DNA of 64,000 nt from an uncultured Prevotella sp. GTDB taxonomy: Bacteria; Bacteroidota; Bacteroidia; Bacteroidales; Bacteroidaceae. This document shows positions 16,207-25,207 of this stretch, piece after piece. The notes below the pieces were generated by a model that had not been told where the DNA came from, did not search any database, and saw only the letters and a list, made by a program, of their open reading frames with translations. Each line of letters opens with the position of its first letter. Position 1 is the stretch's first letter. Location: NCBI GenBank assembly GCA_944320195.1, contig CALUGP010000002.1, positions 103,210 to 167,209 on the forward strand, given 5' to 3'. The position numbers and the translations under genes were made by a program.

Positions 16207-17414
16207 TTTATGTTCTCAATGTTATGGAATATGTCGATGTTGTAATCGTAAATCTGTTGAACGTCCTCGCCAGAAGCTGTACGGATGACATATTTACCAT
16301 TGTCTGAACTTTGCGATAGGAACAGTCTTACGCCGCTATTGTCTTTTTTCTCTATGAATGAAGTCACGACATACGGGCTGTGCGTAGCTACAAAAAGCAC
16401 TCCACCGTGCCGGCTCTTGGCAAAATCTACAAGAGTATCGACAAGCAGAGACTGCGTCGGCGGGAACAGGTTTAGTTCAGGCTCCTCCAGAAACACGTCA
16501 TTGACCGACATGTCTGTGAAGTTCTTAAATATTTTATCAAAACGCTCAATATCTTCTTTTTTGTCAAATATCAGATAATTGCCGTTCACCTGATGCAATA
16601 GTCTATCAAGCACAAATATGTTTTCACCATTTTCACCGGTTTCATACTTGGGCTCTATCTTGGCAATCAATCCTTTGTCAATAAACTCCTTTTTATACAA
16701 AGAAGTCATCAGGTTTTCCTCTTCCTGCTCGCGTGAAACGCTCTTTTCCGCCGAACCCTCAAATCTCGCAACATAAATATAATTCAAGTATGTCATCAAC
16801 GGGATAAGAGACTGCAATCCGCTTGACGTATCTGTAAACTCAAGAAGCTCGCCATTGTCCAATACGACTTTATCCTTACGGCTGCTTGAATCAAACCTGT
16901 ACTTCACTCCCATGTTCAATATGGGAAGGCCATCGCCACAATAAGAACGGGCCACCTCCCAGTCTTTCATGAAGCCACGTATGTTGTTGTCACCAAGACT
17001 CACTTCAAACCAGTTTGGTATGGCCGCAACGATGTTACGCTCTGACGGTATGTAAGAAACTTTCGGACAAACATATTCCCACCTGTTTCCTTTCCATTCA
17101 AAATCAAACACACCTGACCTCCATGAATAACTGAAAGCCATTGTGTCATTCTCATACATCAGAAAAGTGTCAGGCGATGTATAACCTGCCAATTTGTGAA
17201 ACTCGACAAATTTTTTCTCAAAATATCCTTTTTCCTTAAACTGGTCAGGATTCTGAGACAACTGTATCCGCTTCTCAACCCATGAACAATAGCTCGCCGA
17301 TTTCAGCAAACTGCTTTTTCCAGAACACTGCGGACCTACCACGATGTTCATACGTTCAAGATATACGTCAGCTTCCGCCAACGAACCTAGATTGCGAATA
17401 ACAAGATGCCTCAT
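16203..17414 (-). CDS. AAA ATPase of the OLD/AAA15-21 type, putative defence sensor
   Basis: A 403-residue ABC/SMC-like ATPase: Walker A GPQCSGKSSLLKSA (residues 28-41), a signature-like SSGLQSLIPLM near 210, Walker B NDVFLEEPELNLFPP near 310 and the switch histidine in FVATHSPYVVTSF near 350. It ends with EDVQQIYDYNID, typical of the single-chain AAA15 group. With the coupled TOPRIM-like gene it probably forms a defence complex that senses infection and activates the nuclease. It lies within the glycan operon direction, 142 bases after the HNH gene. Confidence 0.85.
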   Translation of the reverse strand: MRHLVIRNLGSLAEADVYLERMNIVVGPQCSGKSSLLKSASYCSWVEKRIQLSQNPDQFKEKGYFEKKFVEFHKLAGYTSPDTFLMYENDTMAFSYSWRSGVFDFEWKGNRWEYVCPKVSYIPSERNIVAAIPNWFEVSLGDNNIRGFMKDWEVARSYCGDGLPILNMGVKYRFDSSSRKDKVVLDNGELLEFTDTSSGLQSLIPLMTYLNYIYVARFEGSAEKSVSREQEEENLMTSLYKKEFIDKGLIAKIEPKYETGENGENIFVLDRLLHQVNGNYLIFDKKEDIERFDKIFKNFTDMSVNDVFLEEPELNLFPPTQSLLVDTLVDFAKSRHGGVLFVATHSPYVVTSFIEKKDNSGVRLFLSQSSDNGKYVIRTASGEDVQQIYDYNIDIFHNIENIK

Positions 17415-17556
17415 GTTTATGGTTGAAGTTTAAGAAACCGCCCACTAAGTTACAATAAAATGCACAAAGAAAAGCACAATAGGCACAATAAATTATAATT
17501 AATTAATGAATGTCAGTCCTCTCAGGTTTGTAGAAAAGCAAGACGCGCATAAACTC

Positions 17557-17964
17557 CTACAGACTAATATAGTCCCTGTAAAAATCCATCAACCTGCTTT
17601 GCATGGCCTCACTTATCTTGTCGAACTTGCTTGCCGTGTCATTGCTTTCCTGGAACATGTCGGCCTCCATGACAATCTTATATATCGGATAGTCGTCACC
17701 CTTTGACACATTGTTGTTCCAGTTCAGCGGCCGCAGGTTGATGTCGTCATCAATCATTTCCTGCGGAACGCCTTTGGCTCTCAACAAGCTCTCCGGAACG
17801 ATGTGGTCAACCTCCCAGCCATACAGCCTGTCCGTGCGGCCATAAGAGCTCCGCCTTATAATCGCTCCTGACGCGTCCAAGCGCCATTCGTCCTGGTCGC
17901 ACCCGTCAATCGGGGCGGCCTTGCTGAACATCAAGTCCAACTCAGAATCCGTAAAATCTCTCAT
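17557..17964 (-). CDS. HNH endonuclease-domain protein
   Basis: A 135-residue protein with the HNH core GWEVDHIVPESL (first His of the motif), NLRPLNWNNNVSKGD (Asn and following residues) spaced normally. No zinc-binding Cys pairs and no other domain are evident. It may be a third component of the neighbouring AAA/TOPRIM cluster, as HNH proteins accompany similar ATPases in Septu-type systems, or a free-standing homing-like nuclease. It is followed within 10 bases upstream by a glycosyltransferase gene, so it shares the transcript. Confidence 0.8.
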   Translation of the reverse strand: MRDFTDSELDLMFSKAAPIDGCDQDEWRLDASGAIIRRSSYGRTDRLYGWEVDHIVPESLLRAKGVPQEMIDDDINLRPLNWNNNVSKGDDYPIYKIVMEADMFQESNDTASKFDKISEAMQSRLMDFYRDYISL

Positions 17965-17973
17965 GATTGCTTA

Positions 17974-19023
17974 TTATTTTGTTACAAAATCTATTTGTGA
18001 ACATAATGATATGCCCATACTTCTTCTTGAATAATCAGAAAGGAAACTTTCGCGCGCAGACTTGCCTATACGCGACATTTTCCCTTTATCATCAAGCAAT
18101 GCTGCAATCTTTTTGGCTGCATCTTCAACCTCTTTGGATATATGGATGCCGTTAATGCCGTCTTTCACATACATTTCTGCAAGAGTGCTCGGTGATGTTA
18201 CAACCACAGGCTTGGCAAACATCATTCCCGTCAGCAAGACAGTATCACCTGAACAAATATTGCCGTCTGCAATCGATGTGACACACAAATCACTGGAATT
18301 AAACCATGCAAACGACTCGTCATATTTTATGTTATCACGAAATATCACATTGTCAGGCAAACCCTTTGCCGGCTTCCAAGTATCGCTTGCTATAACCAAC
18401 AACTTATCTTGCAAGCAACCTTGCTCCCACACCTTGACAAGGAAATCAAAATCCCTGTTTGACCGGCCTATCGAGAAGGAATAATTTTCTAGTGGTGCTT
18501 TCAAGCCTTTCATGTCTTTATACGTATCAGGTACGCCGAATCCTGTTACGATAAACTTATTCTCATTTATTCCAAGTTCTTTAGAACATATTTGGACATA
18601 ATTATGACTTGGCACATGTAAGTAGTCAACGTATTTATTGTTGCAACTGAATTTCATATAAAAGTGATACAGTTTGCCAACCAATCCTGATTTGCGCTTA
18701 TACGTAAAGTTTCCAACAACAATCGTATTCCGTTTTTTCACATGGAACAAACGTGAAAAAAAAGCGAGGTTGATAGCGTAAAATTGCTGCCAGCCAATAA
18801 TAGTGCCATAACGTTTACGCCTTAAAAGTATGCGGAAAGGAAAAATGAAATACAAAAGATACCTAACAAAGTTCTTTATCTTCACATCATATCCCCAATT
18901 GCTGATTTCAGTTATTATCCTGAATGGTTGTTTGCTTGTCACATTGCACCCCTCGGCAAATGACTTTATCTCTTCAACTTTGCAATCGGCTAGAATAATA
19001 TTTTCATTGCTTTTGACTGTCAT
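17974..19023 (-). CDS. Glycosyltransferase, GT-B fold
   Basis: A 349-residue protein of AT-rich composition. A basic amphipathic region (FVRYLLYFIFPFRILLRRKR, about residues 52-71) suggests membrane attachment. The C-terminal half has ENYSFSIGRSNRDFDFLVKV and GDTVLLTGMMFAKPVVVTSPS with a later Glu, which fits the GT4-type donor site in a divergent form. It is one of the repeat-unit assembly enzymes of the left half. The acceptor and donor sugars cannot be predicted. It lies 33 bases downstream of a GT2 gene. Confidence 0.8.
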   Translation of the reverse strand: MTVKSNENIILADCKVEEIKSFAEGCNVTSKQPFRIITEISNWGYDVKIKNFVRYLLYFIFPFRILLRRKRYGTIIGWQQFYAINLAFFSRLFHVKKRNTIVVGNFTYKRKSGLVGKLYHFYMKFSCNNKYVDYLHVPSHNYVQICSKELGINENKFIVTGFGVPDTYKDMKGLKAPLENYSFSIGRSNRDFDFLVKVWEQGCLQDKLLVIASDTWKPAKGLPDNVIFRDNIKYDESFAWFNSSDLCVTSIADGNICSGDTVLLTGMMFAKPVVVTSPSTLAEMYVKDGINGIHISKEVEDAAKKIAALLDDKGKMSRIGKSARESFLSDYSRRSMGISLCSQIDFVTK

Positions 19024-19056
19024 TTTTTATGTGGCTTGTCGTTTATAACTAATGGT

Positions 19057-20007
19057 TCATCTCTTTATTTGGTCATAATATAAAACAAATATTTCCTTAG
19101 GGGTTTTCGATGAAAACAAACTGCGTATGACATTGATGTACATTACGGCCTTATATTTTGCCTTCTTTTTCAACGAAAAACACCATATTGCCCCCCATAT
19201 TGATGCCCTGAATATTGACCTTATGACAAAAAAGATAGTCAAGATAGTCTTTTTGGCTAAAGACTCACCACAATAAAATCTGACAAGACCCTTATAGTGT
19301 GCAGGATCAGTTGCTGTTTGCAATACAGACCAAGTGCCGCCTTGGATGTGATATTGGTTTATGTCTGCATTGACCATGCACTTATATCCTTTCTTTCGTA
19401 GCAAAGTTGAAACCGCTATGTCCTCCGGACAAAAGAAATAATACTCGTCAAAGTAGCCTATCGCCCTAAAAACATTTGTTTTTATAAGGAACGCCGCTCC
19501 CGATATGTTATAAGTTTCAAAGATGCCGGTTTTGTAAACATACTGTGAGTCACTATGACCAGGAAAGAACATCCTTTTCATAAAAATCCAGAATGTTGCG
19601 TTCTTTCTGCCGCAATATTGCGGGCGGCCATCGGGAAACTTAATATTTGGACTTACAACTGCAACATCTTCAGGCATTCTTTCAAATGTCTCTACGAGAC
19701 TGTCGATGACAGGCGTATCCATCAACGTGTCATCATTCAACACATAGCAATACTTACCTTTTGCCTGACGTAGCGCAAGATTATTGTTTTCAGAAAAGCC
19801 GCGTATCTCGTTACTTTCAATAAATGTCACCCACGGGAAATCACGCTTTACTTTTTCAAAATTTTCCTTTGAGAAAAGATACGCCACAACAAGAGTCTCG
19901 TAAGAAACCGTCGTGTACTTTCTTATGCCTTCCAAGCATGGATAAAGGTTCTTGAGATTGTTCATGCAGACAACCACGATGGAAACTTGTAATTCTTTTG
20001 TCAACAT
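19057..20007 (-). CDS. Glycosyltransferase family 2
   Basis: A 316-residue GT-A enzyme. QVSIVVVCMNNLKNLYPCL opens the fold, RGFSENNNLALRQAKGKYCYV precedes the D-x-D-like NDDT, and FDEYYFFCPEDIAVSTLLRKKG with the catalytic Glu-Asp follows, as in rhamnosyltransferase-like GT2 enzymes. A hydrophobic C-terminal segment (ILTIFFVIRSIFRASIWGAI) may anchor it. I chose the ATG at 20007, which overlaps the preceding gene by 7 bases, over a longer start deep inside that gene. Confidence 0.88.
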   Translation of the reverse strand: MLTKELQVSIVVVCMNNLKNLYPCLEGIRKYTTVSYETLVVAYLFSKENFEKVKRDFPWVTFIESNEIRGFSENNNLALRQAKGKYCYVLNDDTLMDTPVIDSLVETFERMPEDVAVVSPNIKFPDGRPQYCGRKNATFWIFMKRMFFPGHSDSQYVYKTGIFETYNISGAAFLIKTNVFRAIGYFDEYYFFCPEDIAVSTLLRKKGYKCMVNADINQYHIQGGTWSVLQTATDPAHYKGLVRFYCGESLAKKTILTIFFVIRSIFRASIWGAIWCFSLKKKAKYKAVMYINVIRSLFSSKTPKEIFVLYYDQIKR

Positions 20008-20705
20008 ATATTCTTCAGTATTCTTATAAGTCCGGTCCATTTCCAATATAAAAACAAGTTCAACATACGATATGTTCCAAGCTCTTTATACACAACACGA
20101 TAAACTTCCTTGTCATGTTTCTTGTCCATTGAGATGCCGTCCAAAGCATGGATGGCTATTACGTCTTCAATCAATTTTATTTTGTATCCTCGTTTCAACA
20201 TCTTCAGGTTCAAGTCGTAATCGGCGAAAATCTTGAAACTGATGTCAAAATCCGGATTAAAAGCTTTTCTGTAAAACAAGGCTTGGTGAGGAATTGTGTT
20301 GCCATAATATAATGCCTTACCATACATAGGCTTCATAATTTTACCTGTTCCATCATCCACACAGCCACATACAACAGCCACATCATCTGTGGTATTCTCC
20401 AATATCCGCCATGGAATTGACAACATTTCATCACCACAATTCTGGAATATTATCCATTCTCCATGCGAATGTGCTATACCCTTGTTCATTGCGTCATATA
20501 TTCCCCTGTCCTTTTCGCTTACAAGAACGTCTATCACGTCATCATACTGGTTCAACACTGACATTGTATCATCTGTGCTTGCCCCGTCAATAACAACATA
20601 TTCAACATTCGTCGTCTTTATTCTCTTAATGCTTTCTATTGTCGGAACAATCGCTTCAGACACATTATAGACCACGGTTATGACACTTAGCTTGTATTTT
20701 CTCAT
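20001..20705 (-). CDS. Glycosyltransferase family 2
   Basis: A 234-residue GT-A enzyme: KLSVITVVYNVSEAIVPTI, VEYVVIDGASTDDTM, DRGIYDAMNKGIAHSHGEW and a D-x-D replaced by NCGDEML. This is the WcaA/EpsH-like type and is a homologue of the gene at 42377 in the right half, which shares GIYDAMNKG. It overlaps the Wzy gene by 41 bases at its start and the next GT2 by 7 bases at its end, so the four genes are tightly coupled. Confidence 0.9.
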   Translation of the reverse strand: MRKYKLSVITVVYNVSEAIVPTIESIKRIKTTNVEYVVIDGASTDDTMSVLNQYDDVIDVLVSEKDRGIYDAMNKGIAHSHGEWIIFQNCGDEMLSIPWRILENTTDDVAVVCGCVDDGTGKIMKPMYGKALYYGNTIPHQALFYRKAFNPDFDISFKIFADYDLNLKMLKRGYKIKLIEDVIAIHALDGISMDKKHDKEVYRVVYKELGTYRMLNLFLYWKWTGLIRILKNIC

Positions 20706-21963
20706 TTGTAAATATTGGATAAAACAAGAATGTTGTAAATATTGTTATAGCCCAGAAGTTATAACTAAAATTCACCAAAGTGAACAATATGAAATAAGCC
20801 CACTTGCCTTTGCTTGAGAATGCGGATGATACTGTGACTGAAGTCTTATACAGCAAATAATAAAGTCCCAATGCGACAAGCAACCCACACGAAGCGAATA
20901 TTTGTACAGCCCCATCTGACGCATATATACGTCCTCCAGGAAACATTACCGTGTTGACATAAGAATTCCTCCAATCTATACCATACCCCCACAAAGGACT
21001 GTGGATAAAATTCAGAATATCATAAAACATACCCTCAAAACGCTGCGGCACAAAAGCAATATCCTCACGGCTGTAATAATCCATTTGGCTTGCAAAGTCT
21101 GCGGCTTGATTTTCCTGCCAATTCCATGTTTCTGCGATTTTCTCATTCATGAAAGACAACGATGTAAACACAAGCAAGACAACCACTGAAGCTGGTATGA
21201 CCAAAGGTTTGTATTTGGAATTGTAGAAATACAGCAAGAACACAAATGCTCCACAAGCATAGCCTGTCGTGGACTGCGTGGTTATCAGCGTTACAAACAA
21301 TATCCAAAAATTACTATTTCCTTTCAACTTATAACCATGCGTCACTAAGTTTATGAACATAGCCATTACAATCAATACAGCGAAACGCCCTGGTTCCCAA
21401 GCAAAACCGAGATTACGGCGCGGAAAGATTACAGCTGCCGATGGGTCTATGTACTGAATGCCGAACAAAAGGACGTTTGACTCCCACAAGCTACCGCTAT
21501 TCTCAATTGAAACAGCTTTTAAGAGCCCTCCCAAAGAAGGAATCGCCACAACTGCAAAAAACGCCACCAAAGCAATTAAAGAAAGGCCTGTCACAATCTT
21601 TTCATAATACCTGAATACATCCACGCCAAAAACTTTTAACAATGTATAGGCCAAAAAGATATTGTAAATCAGATAAAAGTAATGACAATTGTATCCCATG
21701 CAGTACGTGCCGACTGCTCCCCACACTAGCAATAAAAAAACTATCTTTAAAAGTAATGGATTGAAATATGTACACTTTTTTCTGTGCAGCATGTACATAC
21801 AAACCAATACGATTGGTATCGTCGTTATGCTGTTTGGAGAATAAAGATACCCTTGATAAGAGGTAGCCCCACCAGCCGACCATACTACGAATATCAGAAA
21901 GGCGATGTCTAACAAATCGTATTTTCGTTTATCGTAAAAAGCCTTCATTACATCATCTTTCAA
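20665..21963 (-). CDS. Polysaccharide polymerase, Wzy/O-antigen ligase type
   Basis: A 432-residue integral membrane protein with about ten to eleven hydrophobic segments and a large loop (about residues 270-345) containing EDIAVPQRFEG-like and GYGIDWRNSYVN sequences. A short periplasmic loop with NLGFAWEPGRFAV resembles the O-antigen polymerase region. Such proteins polymerise undecaprenyl-linked repeat units at the periplasmic face. Sequence is poorly conserved in this class, so the call relies on topology and position in a Wzx/Wzy-type cluster. It is AT-rich. Confidence 0.82.
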   Translation of the reverse strand: MKDDVMKAFYDKRKYDLLDIAFLIFVVWSAGGATSYQGYLYSPNSITTIPIVLVCMYMLHRKKCTYFNPLLLKIVFLLLVWGAVGTYCMGYNCHYFYLIYNIFLAYTLLKVFGVDVFRYYEKIVTGLSLIALVAFFAVVAIPSLGGLLKAVSIENSGSLWESNVLLFGIQYIDPSAAVIFPRRNLGFAWEPGRFAVLIVMAMFINLVTHGYKLKGNSNFWILFVTLITTQSTTGYACGAFVFLLYFYNSKYKPLVIPASVVVLLVFTSLSFMNEKIAETWNWQENQAADFASQMDYYSREDIAFVPQRFEGMFYDILNFIHSPLWGYGIDWRNSYVNTVMFPGGRIYASDGAVQIFASCGLLVALGLYYLLYKTSVTVSSAFSSKGKWAYFILFTLVNFSYNFWAITIFTTFLFYPIFTNEKIQAKCHNRGL

Positions 21964-22010
21964 AAGTCTTCTTTATACAGTCTTCAAATTTATCCAACAA
22001 GAAGAAATGT

Positions 22011-23324
22011 TCAAAAAATATTTTCCAATAGCTTAGGCAATTCTTCAAAATCATTAAACCAAATGACATTAAGCCCTAAATCATTCATTATTTCTTCTTG
22101 AATTCTAACATTCTCAACATCTTGGTTCTCGTTTGAATTCCATGAGAATTTTGTCTTTTGTAAAAAGACAAAATGAGCACATCCATCATTTATTTCATGC
22201 GAGAAGTCAAGCAGTCTCCGTAAATTTGGGTCTGTCATTGATAATCCTATAAAAAAGCACGTAGTCCTGCCTAAAGCATGCAATTGCTCGACATTTGACC
22301 AAAGATATGCTTCTTTATATACATCATGGTAGTCTTCTTCACACAAGATGATTTTCGAATTTGGCAAATTGCTATTATTTTGTGGCAAAACGCCATGAAC
22401 ATGATAAACAGGGAATTTCTCTTGAAAATCTCTATTGCCCTCATATACAGAAAAATTATTTACACCAAGTTTATTCAATTCCTGTTCTATCAAATCATCA
22501 TAATTATAAGTAATGACACTTTCTATACCAACAATGCTTTTACCATAATTTGATTTTATGCATTTAGCTATAGTCTCCGCCAATTGACGTTCTGGATGTA
22601 TTTCTTTATATAAAGAGTCATGCAGTTCTTGTATGAATTGTTCATCCTTAGAATGGAACAAGCCTGTTTTTATATATCTTGCTACTATCAAAGACGAATT
22701 GGCACAATTACATTGTATGCAGTCATAATCTGTATTAGAAAAAACAGTCTGGTGCTTTGTACTATATACAAGCATCTTTTTCAACAACTTGTCCCAATTC
22801 GGCAAACCAGCATCAATACTTACCCCTGCCCCTAAAAACAATGTGCATTTATGTTCTTTTACAGCATGTTTCGCATTTTCTATCAATATTCTTTGTTTAT
22901 CTTCTTCGCTTGGCCCTGTAAATTCCTTATACTCATATTTCTTGTCTTCCTTTAATTCCTCAAATGATTTTATGTGAAAATCGTTTGACTCATAAGATTT
23001 AAAGCTATATTCTGGTACACGACTTCTAAGATATACGATATAAAAATCACCGACATTCCATTCTTTTTTACAGTTGTCAAACAAGTTCTTGTATCTATAT
23101 ACCGTGTCAAAAAGAACAACCGTCTTTATCTCTATGACACTTTTAGGCTTCACTTTCAGTTTACGACATCCTTGGGGAAGATAAATGTCTGCTATGTATC
23201 TTAATCCTTTCTTTACTTCAGGCAAGACATATTCCACCTTTATTTCTTCATCATCAGCTAACAAGTCGTTTATGAATGAGCAAACCATTTGTTCGGCCAA
23301 CGATGAAATATTTGTTTTTTCCAT
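22011..23324 (-). CDS. SIR2-domain protein, putative NADase defence effector
   Basis: A 437-residue protein. Residues 1-130 form an alpha/beta region with EIKTVVLFDTVYRYKNLF. From about 150 comes a SIR2_2-type NAD-binding domain: HKCTLFLGAGVSIDAGLPNW (nucleotide site), SVITYNYDDLIEQEL (the N-x-D of SIR2 folds), VYHVHGVLP (the catalytic His) and FFIGLSMTDPNLRRLL. Bacterial proteins of this class deplete NAD on infection. It is embedded in the left glycan operon, 53 bases from a glycosyltransferase gene, and has no role in glycan assembly that I can see. Confidence 0.85.
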   Translation of the reverse strand: MEKTNISSLAEQMVCSFINDLLADDEEIKVEYVLPEVKKGLRYIADIYLPQGCRKLKVKPKSVIEIKTVVLFDTVYRYKNLFDNCKKEWNVGDFYIVYLRSRVPEYSFKSYESNDFHIKSFEELKEDKKYEYKEFTGPSEEDKQRILIENAKHAVKEHKCTLFLGAGVSIDAGLPNWDKLLKKMLVYSTKHQTVFSNTDYDCIQCNCANSSLIVARYIKTGLFHSKDEQFIQELHDSLYKEIHPERQLAETIAKCIKSNYGKSIVGIESVITYNYDDLIEQELNKLGVNNFSVYEGNRDFQEKFPVYHVHGVLPQNNSNLPNSKIILCEEDYHDVYKEAYLWSNVEQLHALGRTTCFFIGLSMTDPNLRRLLDFSHEINDGCAHFVFLQKTKFSWNSNENQDVENVRIQEEIMNDLGLNVIWFNDFEELPKLLENIF

Positions 23325-23376
23325 AAAGAATTTTATTTCGCATTTATAGTAACAAAATCATATAATTCAGTAAATC

Positions 23377-24252
23377 TCAGTGCTTCTTCGCAAACAACAA
23401 TTTCTTAAAGTATTTTCTTAACAAATACTGTAAATTCCACGGAAACATTGCATGCGATTCTTCAAATGAAGCAATATCCAAATCCATAGACAACTTATCT
23501 ATAATGAAAGAATTTATATGTCGTCCTCGTATCAGGCCGGCACCTCTAAATGTATTAAGCTGACGAGGAATGTATAAATCAGGATAATTAACGGTACAAA
23601 ATGTTCCATAAGTTTCAAATTCAGAGAATAAGTTATATTTATCGTTTACAAAATCACATGAATTTATTATTTTCTGAATCCAATTTTCACCTTCAACTTT
23701 TGAATGTGATATTTCTTCTATTAATTTTTCAACTATGTCTTTCTTAAATAACATGTGCTCGGCAATGAAAGAGTAATCCACAACTTTATTCAAACCAAGC
23801 AGTCTGCTCATCGTGTTGAAATAAGGCTTATTGTATTCGTTTTTTATGGTGAATAGCGGGTGACCGTCGTTTAAAAAATCTATCTTTCTCAGCGGCAAAG
23901 TATCCGCATCCCAAGATAAATAATATTCTGACTTACAATAGTCTGACAATGCAAACGCATATTTCAAGAATTGTTGAAAATACCAACCAGTACGACTTAC
24001 AGAATTCTTACTTACCTCTAAAATATATTCTTTTACCTTTGAAAAGGTTAGAATATTTATCAAGGCATTTTCATCCAATAATACGCACGAATTCGGCAAT
24101 TTATTCTTTAAGTATTTAAAATTTCTTTCACTTGTTATTATGTATATATAAGAATCCGTTGAAAGATTCTTCATAACAAATTCGATTGTCACAGGAATAA
24201 AAGATATATCTTTTTTTGCAACAGGAATTATTATATCATAATGTGTTTTCAT
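23377..24252 (-). CDS. DUF6492-like glycosyltransferase
   Basis: A 291-residue protein. THYDIIIPVAKKDISFIPVT opens a GT-A-like fold, GWYFQQFLKYAFAL precedes YYLSWDADTLPLRKI, where the W-D-A-D acts as the metal-binding D-x-D, and SFIAEHMLFKKDIVEKLI follows. This pattern is typical of DUF6492-type glycosyltransferases in capsule and O-antigen loci. No transmembrane segment is seen. The gene is very AT-rich and touches the next gene upstream by 1 base. Donor and acceptor are unknown. Confidence 0.75.
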   Translation of the reverse strand: MKTHYDIIIPVAKKDISFIPVTIEFVMKNLSTDSYIYIITSERNFKYLKNKLPNSCVLLDENALINILTFSKVKEYILEVSKNSVSRTGWYFQQFLKYAFALSDYCKSEYYLSWDADTLPLRKIDFLNDGHPLFTIKNEYNKPYFNTMSRLLGLNKVVDYSFIAEHMLFKKDIVEKLIEEISHSKVEGENWIQKIINSCDFVNDKYNLFSEFETYGTFCTVNYPDLYIPRQLNTFRGAGLIRGRHINSFIIDKLSMDLDIASFEESHAMFPWNLQYLLRKYFKKLLFAKKH

Positions 24253-24253
24253 A

Positions 24254-25207
24254 TTACCGTTTTAAAATATAAAATCCCAACGAAGGCATAGCAAAAATCA
24301 AATATAGATACAACCTAAAGAATTTTCGTCCACGCATAATACTCCTTATAAAGGAGTATCCATAATGTTTTGCAAAACTAAAACATTCACCTTTCATTTT
24401 ATTCTTTTGACATGTTCGCAAGAAGTCCAAAAAATTATAAAAGAACAAGCTACAGATGTGAGTTTTTATATATTCATACTTCGAATTTGTACTTATACAG
24501 AGTCTATTATACGACTGCAAAAAAGATTGTACATGTATTGAAAAAGTATCATAATTCATCAAATGTTTTTTTTCATTTTCTTCTTTCCTATAAAGGTAAT
24601 TATTAAACGGAACAAAAAAAACTTTATCTATAGAAGCAGAGTAATCAATAATAAAAACAAAATCTTCAGCTAGTCGCATTTTTTCATTAAATGTGATACC
24701 GTTTTTCTTTATTATATCATTCTTGAAAAACTTACCCCAAGGGAAAAACATAACAACAAAATCGGTATTGAATTCAATCTCTTTTAAAACATTAGTAATT
24801 TTGATTATTTGCTTTGACGATATAAAATATTCTTTCTCCGAAAACCCGAATTCTCTATAACCTCCAACTATCAAATCACAATCAGGAAACATCATAAAGG
24901 AAGCAAAATATTCTGGCTTGACCATATCGTCAGAATCAACGAAACATACCCACTCTCCCGATGCATTATCCAACCCCAAATTCCTCGCCGAACTTACTCC
25001 GCCGTTCTCTTTGTGGAACACACGCACGCGGCTGTCTTTCTTTGCGTACTCATCACATATCTCGCCCGATTTGTCTTTACTGCCATCGTCAATCAGCAGA
25101 AGCTCGAAGTCAGTGAAGGTCTGTGCAAGTATGCTGTCAATGCAACGGCGGAGGTATTTCTCTACGTTGTAGACGGGAACTATGACGGATATTTTTGGAC
25201 TGTTCAT
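24254..25207 (-). CDS. Glycosyltransferase family 2
   Basis: A 317-residue GT-A enzyme: PKISVIVPVYNVEKYLRRCI, FELLLIDDGSKDKSGEI, KENGGVSSARNLGLD and the D-x-D VCFVDSDDMV. The C-terminal half is less conserved and AT-rich, whereas the first 100 or so codons have host-like composition, suggesting the cassette joined another allele inside this gene. The ATG at 25207 overlaps the flippase stop by 4 bases and is preferred over a start 114 bases upstream within that gene. Confidence 0.9.
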   Translation of the reverse strand: MNSPKISVIVPVYNVEKYLRRCIDSILAQTFTDFELLLIDDGSKDKSGEICDEYAKKDSRVRVFHKENGGVSSARNLGLDNASGEWVCFVDSDDMVKPEYFASFMMFPDCDLIVGGYREFGFSEKEYFISSKQIIKITNVLKEIEFNTDFVVMFFPWGKFFKNDIIKKNGITFNEKMRLAEDFVFIIDYSASIDKVFFVPFNNYLYRKEENEKKHLMNYDTFSIHVQSFLQSYNRLCISTNSKYEYIKTHICSLFFYNFLDFLRTCQKNKMKGECFSFAKHYGYSFIRSIMRGRKFFRLYLYLIFAMPSLGFYILKR

